The translations under genes and the position numbers were made by a program. A stretch of 64,000 bases of DNA from the NCBI GenBank assembly GCA_914767885.1, contig CAJZBQ010000024.1, positions 124,001 to 188,000 on the forward strand. The letters are read 5' to 3'. Below, in pieces: positions 62,152 to 64,000 of the stretch (its first letter is position 1; every line of letters starts with the position of its first letter). The notes under the pieces are model-generated. The model ran no database searches and had not been told where the DNA came from. It saw nothing but the letters and a program-made list of their open reading frames with translations. Source of the stretch: Blepharisma stoltei (Eukaryota > Ciliophora > Heterotrichea > Heterotrichida > Blepharismidae).

Positions 62152-62724
62152 ATGCTTTCCAGTCAAACCAGATACACTTTTAGTGAAAAGGTAGAAAAAG
62201 TTGAACTTGAAAGAAGTTTTCGTATCAAATCTCGAGGCTCAGAATCTCGTGAAACTCGTCATCACAAAAAATTGAAAAGAAGATCCGCAGCTCTTGCAAA
62301 TTCTCCAAGCATGTCAACCAATGCAAGCTTATTGTATAATATTCAAAATCAAAGCACAGAATCTATTTCAAGCCAAATTCTCCGCTCTAAGCCACCTCGT
62401 GTTCCACCTCTTTTAACTAAAAATATTTTGCTGCATAAATGCAAAGAAAAAAGCGAGCGCAGCTGCTTAACTCAGGCAGATGATTTGTTTTTCCTGAACG
62501 AATATAAGTAGGTTTTATATAGAAAAATTGAAATAATAAAAACTCGACAAGTACCTTGCTCGAAAACTCCATTTTGGTTTCAAGACATGGTCTTGCTAGA
62601 CATTTCGTCTAAGAGGCTGAGAGATTCAAATAGGTGTTTGCAGTTAGAAGATCTAGTGCCTAATGACATCAAAAGATCAGATTTTACTAAATGGGTGAGC
62701 CGAATGAATGGAAATAGGAACTAA
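62152..62724 (+). CDS. Small basic protein of unknown function
   Basis: Predicted 185 residues after removal of a 15-nt intron (62508-62522). Begins MLSSQTRYTFSEKVEKVELE, has a basic middle (KSRGSESRETRHHKKLKRRS) and ends FTKWVSRMNGNRN. No domain is recognised. Without intron removal the frame would end in TAG after FLNEYK; the downstream exon (IEIIKTRQVPCSKTPFWFQD) is open for 67 codons, which supports splicing. Confidence 0.7.
62508..62522 (+). other. 15-nt intron
   Basis: GTAGGTTTTATATAG; contains in-frame TAG codons. Confidence 0.88.
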
Positions 62725-62970
62725 CTCCTATATGATATCGCATAAATTTTGAAAATAAATTTATAAAGTATTGCAATTTCTGCTGATCTTTGAAAATTAA
62801 CCCTAAATATAATTTAAAGATCTTTCCCTGAAACTACAGATTTCACAATTTTTCTTAAAATAAAGATCATCTATCATCAATGCAATAAAAAACCCCTGAA
62901 ACCTCGCTTTCATTTTTAAAAATCCTTAAAATAATCAAAATTGTCAAAAAATCCATATTTATATCTAACG

Positions 62971-64000
62971 ATGCAAGCTAACCGCTTTATTTACAGCTCA
63001 AAACACATCTTCTCACCAGGCTTCGATTTAGCGATTCCAAAAGCCTCAGACCTCTTCCAATCATCTCATAGAGATGAAGCTCTTTCTCGAAACCTCCCCA
63101 CACAAGCAGAAAGAATTTTGGATGCGCCTGATCTTTTAGACGATTATTACCTAAATCTATTAGACTGGAGCTCATTAGACAGTTTAGGTGTTGCATTAGA
63201 CAACACAATCTACGCATGAACAAATGGAGAAGTGCGAGAAGTCGTCAGTTCGCCCATAACAATTACCTCACTAGCATGGATGCCAGGAACCCACTGCTTA
63301 GCAGTTGGAGACACTGAAGCTGATTTGACGCTTTATGACATACAGGCTGGGAAGAAAATAAGAGTCATCCATGCTCATACAGACAGGATTTCCAGCTTGT
63401 CCTGGAAAGGTAGTATCCTATCTTCTGGGAGCAGGGATTCGACTATTGTCCATCACGATATGCGAGCAAAGCACTTTCAGATGCAAAGTAAAGGTCATTT
63501 CCAAGAAGTGTGTGGACTTAAATGGAGTGACAGATACCTTGCTTCAGGAGGAAATGACAATCATTTGAATATCTGGGAAATTGGGTATTCAACACCTACT
63601 TATAGTTTTCATGATCATACTGCGGCTGTTAAAGCTTTGGCTTGGTGCCCTTATACAGCTGGAGTTTTGGCTTCTGGAGGTGGATCAGCAGACCAAACTA
63701 TCAGACTTTGGGATGTAGCAAAAGGAAACTGTATCAAGACAATCAATACTGGAAGTCAGGTCTGTGCACTGGAGTGGAGCAAGCATGATACAGAGCTTTT
63801 AAGCGCTCATGGATTCGCTGATAACCAGCTGACTGTATGAAAATATCCTTGCATGCAGAAACTTGGAGATATAAAAGGTCACACTGCAAGGGTTTTATAT
63901 TTAGCGCAAAATCCTGAAGGGGATCAAGTGGTTTCAGCTGGGGCTGACGAAACCATACGATTTTGGAAAATTTTCGAAAAGCGAGGGAAAAATCGAAGCA
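62971..64000 (+). CDS. CDC20/Cdh1-like APC/C activator (3' end outside window)
   Basis: At least 343 residues visible. CDC20-family features: the pre-propeller motif RILDAPDLLDDYYLNLLDWS, then seven-blade WD40 repeats: LDNTIYAWTNGEVREVV, TSLAWMPGTHCLAVGDTEAD, RVIHAHTDRISSLSWKG, SSGSRDSTIVHHDMRA, GHFQEVCGLKWSDRYLASGG, HTAAVKALAWCPYTAGVLAS and GGGSADQTIRLWD. These are nearly diagnostic of CDC20/FZR1, which bring substrates to the anaphase-promoting complex. The N-terminus is short (about 48 residues before the LDAPDL motif), so a missing upstream exon or a shortened isoform is possible. UGA codes Trp in YAWTNG and TVWKYP. The C-terminal IR tail lies beyond the window. Confidence 0.92.

Overview
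This window looks like germline (micronuclear) DNA of a heterotrich ciliate, most probably Blepharisma. Four things point there. (1) UGA is read as tryptophan at conserved positions in many genes (for example the N-terminal methyltransferase at 17843-18601, the CDC20-like gene at 62971, SF3A1 at 24786 and the DUF2817 peptidase at 53010); only TAA and TAG end genes. (2) Spliceosomal introns are 15 nt long with a near-fixed sequence, GTANNNTTTATATAG-like. (3) Genes are dense, often with fewer than 70 bp between them. (4) Nearly every long gene is broken by AT-rich, inverted-repeat elements or by GC-richer retroposon-like inserts. These must be removed precisely to give an open frame, which is how internal eliminated sequences (IESs) behave. 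I count 31 inserts inside 18 genes. In every case, taking out one insert plus one copy of its flanking direct repeat restores a frame divisible by three and a continuous domain. All gene coordinates below are germline coordinates that span the IESs.

Layout. 1-7.5 kb: the end of an unknown gene, an MNS1-like ciliary coiled-coil gene, and a 979-codon fusion of a cyclic-nucleotide-binding domain, a phosphorylase-like region and phosphopantothenate-cysteine ligase, split by four inserts. 8-14.5 kb: a pseudokinase, a U-box/WD40 protein, ribose-5-phosphate isomerase B, enoyl-CoA hydratase and a zinc-finger protein. 14.6-20 kb: two unknown basic proteins, a Rab-like GTPase, NTMT1 and the U4/U6 snRNP protein PRPF4. 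20-30 kb: a coiled-coil gene carrying a GC-rich minisatellite insert, an F-box protein, YIPF6, SF3A1, a START-domain protein and an MsrB-like protein without its catalytic Cys. 30-46 kb: a coiled-coil protein, a WD40-TRP channel fusion, a RINGv-FHA protein, a PGAP1-like GPI deacylase and an MFS transporter. 47-53 kb: a tandem cluster of SERBP1/Stm1-like genes and a nucleoplasmin-like gene that share one 5' coding end. 53-64 kb: a DUF2817 peptidase, a CNBD/zinc-knuckle K+ channel, a SAM protein, a large type I membrane protein, a small basic protein and a CDC20/Cdh1-like protein cut by the window edge.

Inserts fall into three classes. (a) MITE-like elements beginning CTCC and ending GGAG, flanked by a 3-bp TNA repeat (TTA, TAA, TCA or TGA); several different terminal-repeat versions share one interior, and I take these to be the MITE-derived IESs reported for the Blepharisma germline. 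(b) Retroposon-like inserts of about 0.3-0.8 kb with 11-16 bp target-site duplications, a 5' end often reading AATAAAATGGC and a TTAAG-rich 3' tail. (c) Smaller unique IESs with varied pointers. Nesting (a unique 35-bp-TIR element inside a class a MITE, inside a class b insert, inside a gene) gives a relative order of arrival.

The genes are housekeeping and ciliary/membrane genes with no shared pathway. What unites the window is the dependence of expression on genome editing during macronuclear development.
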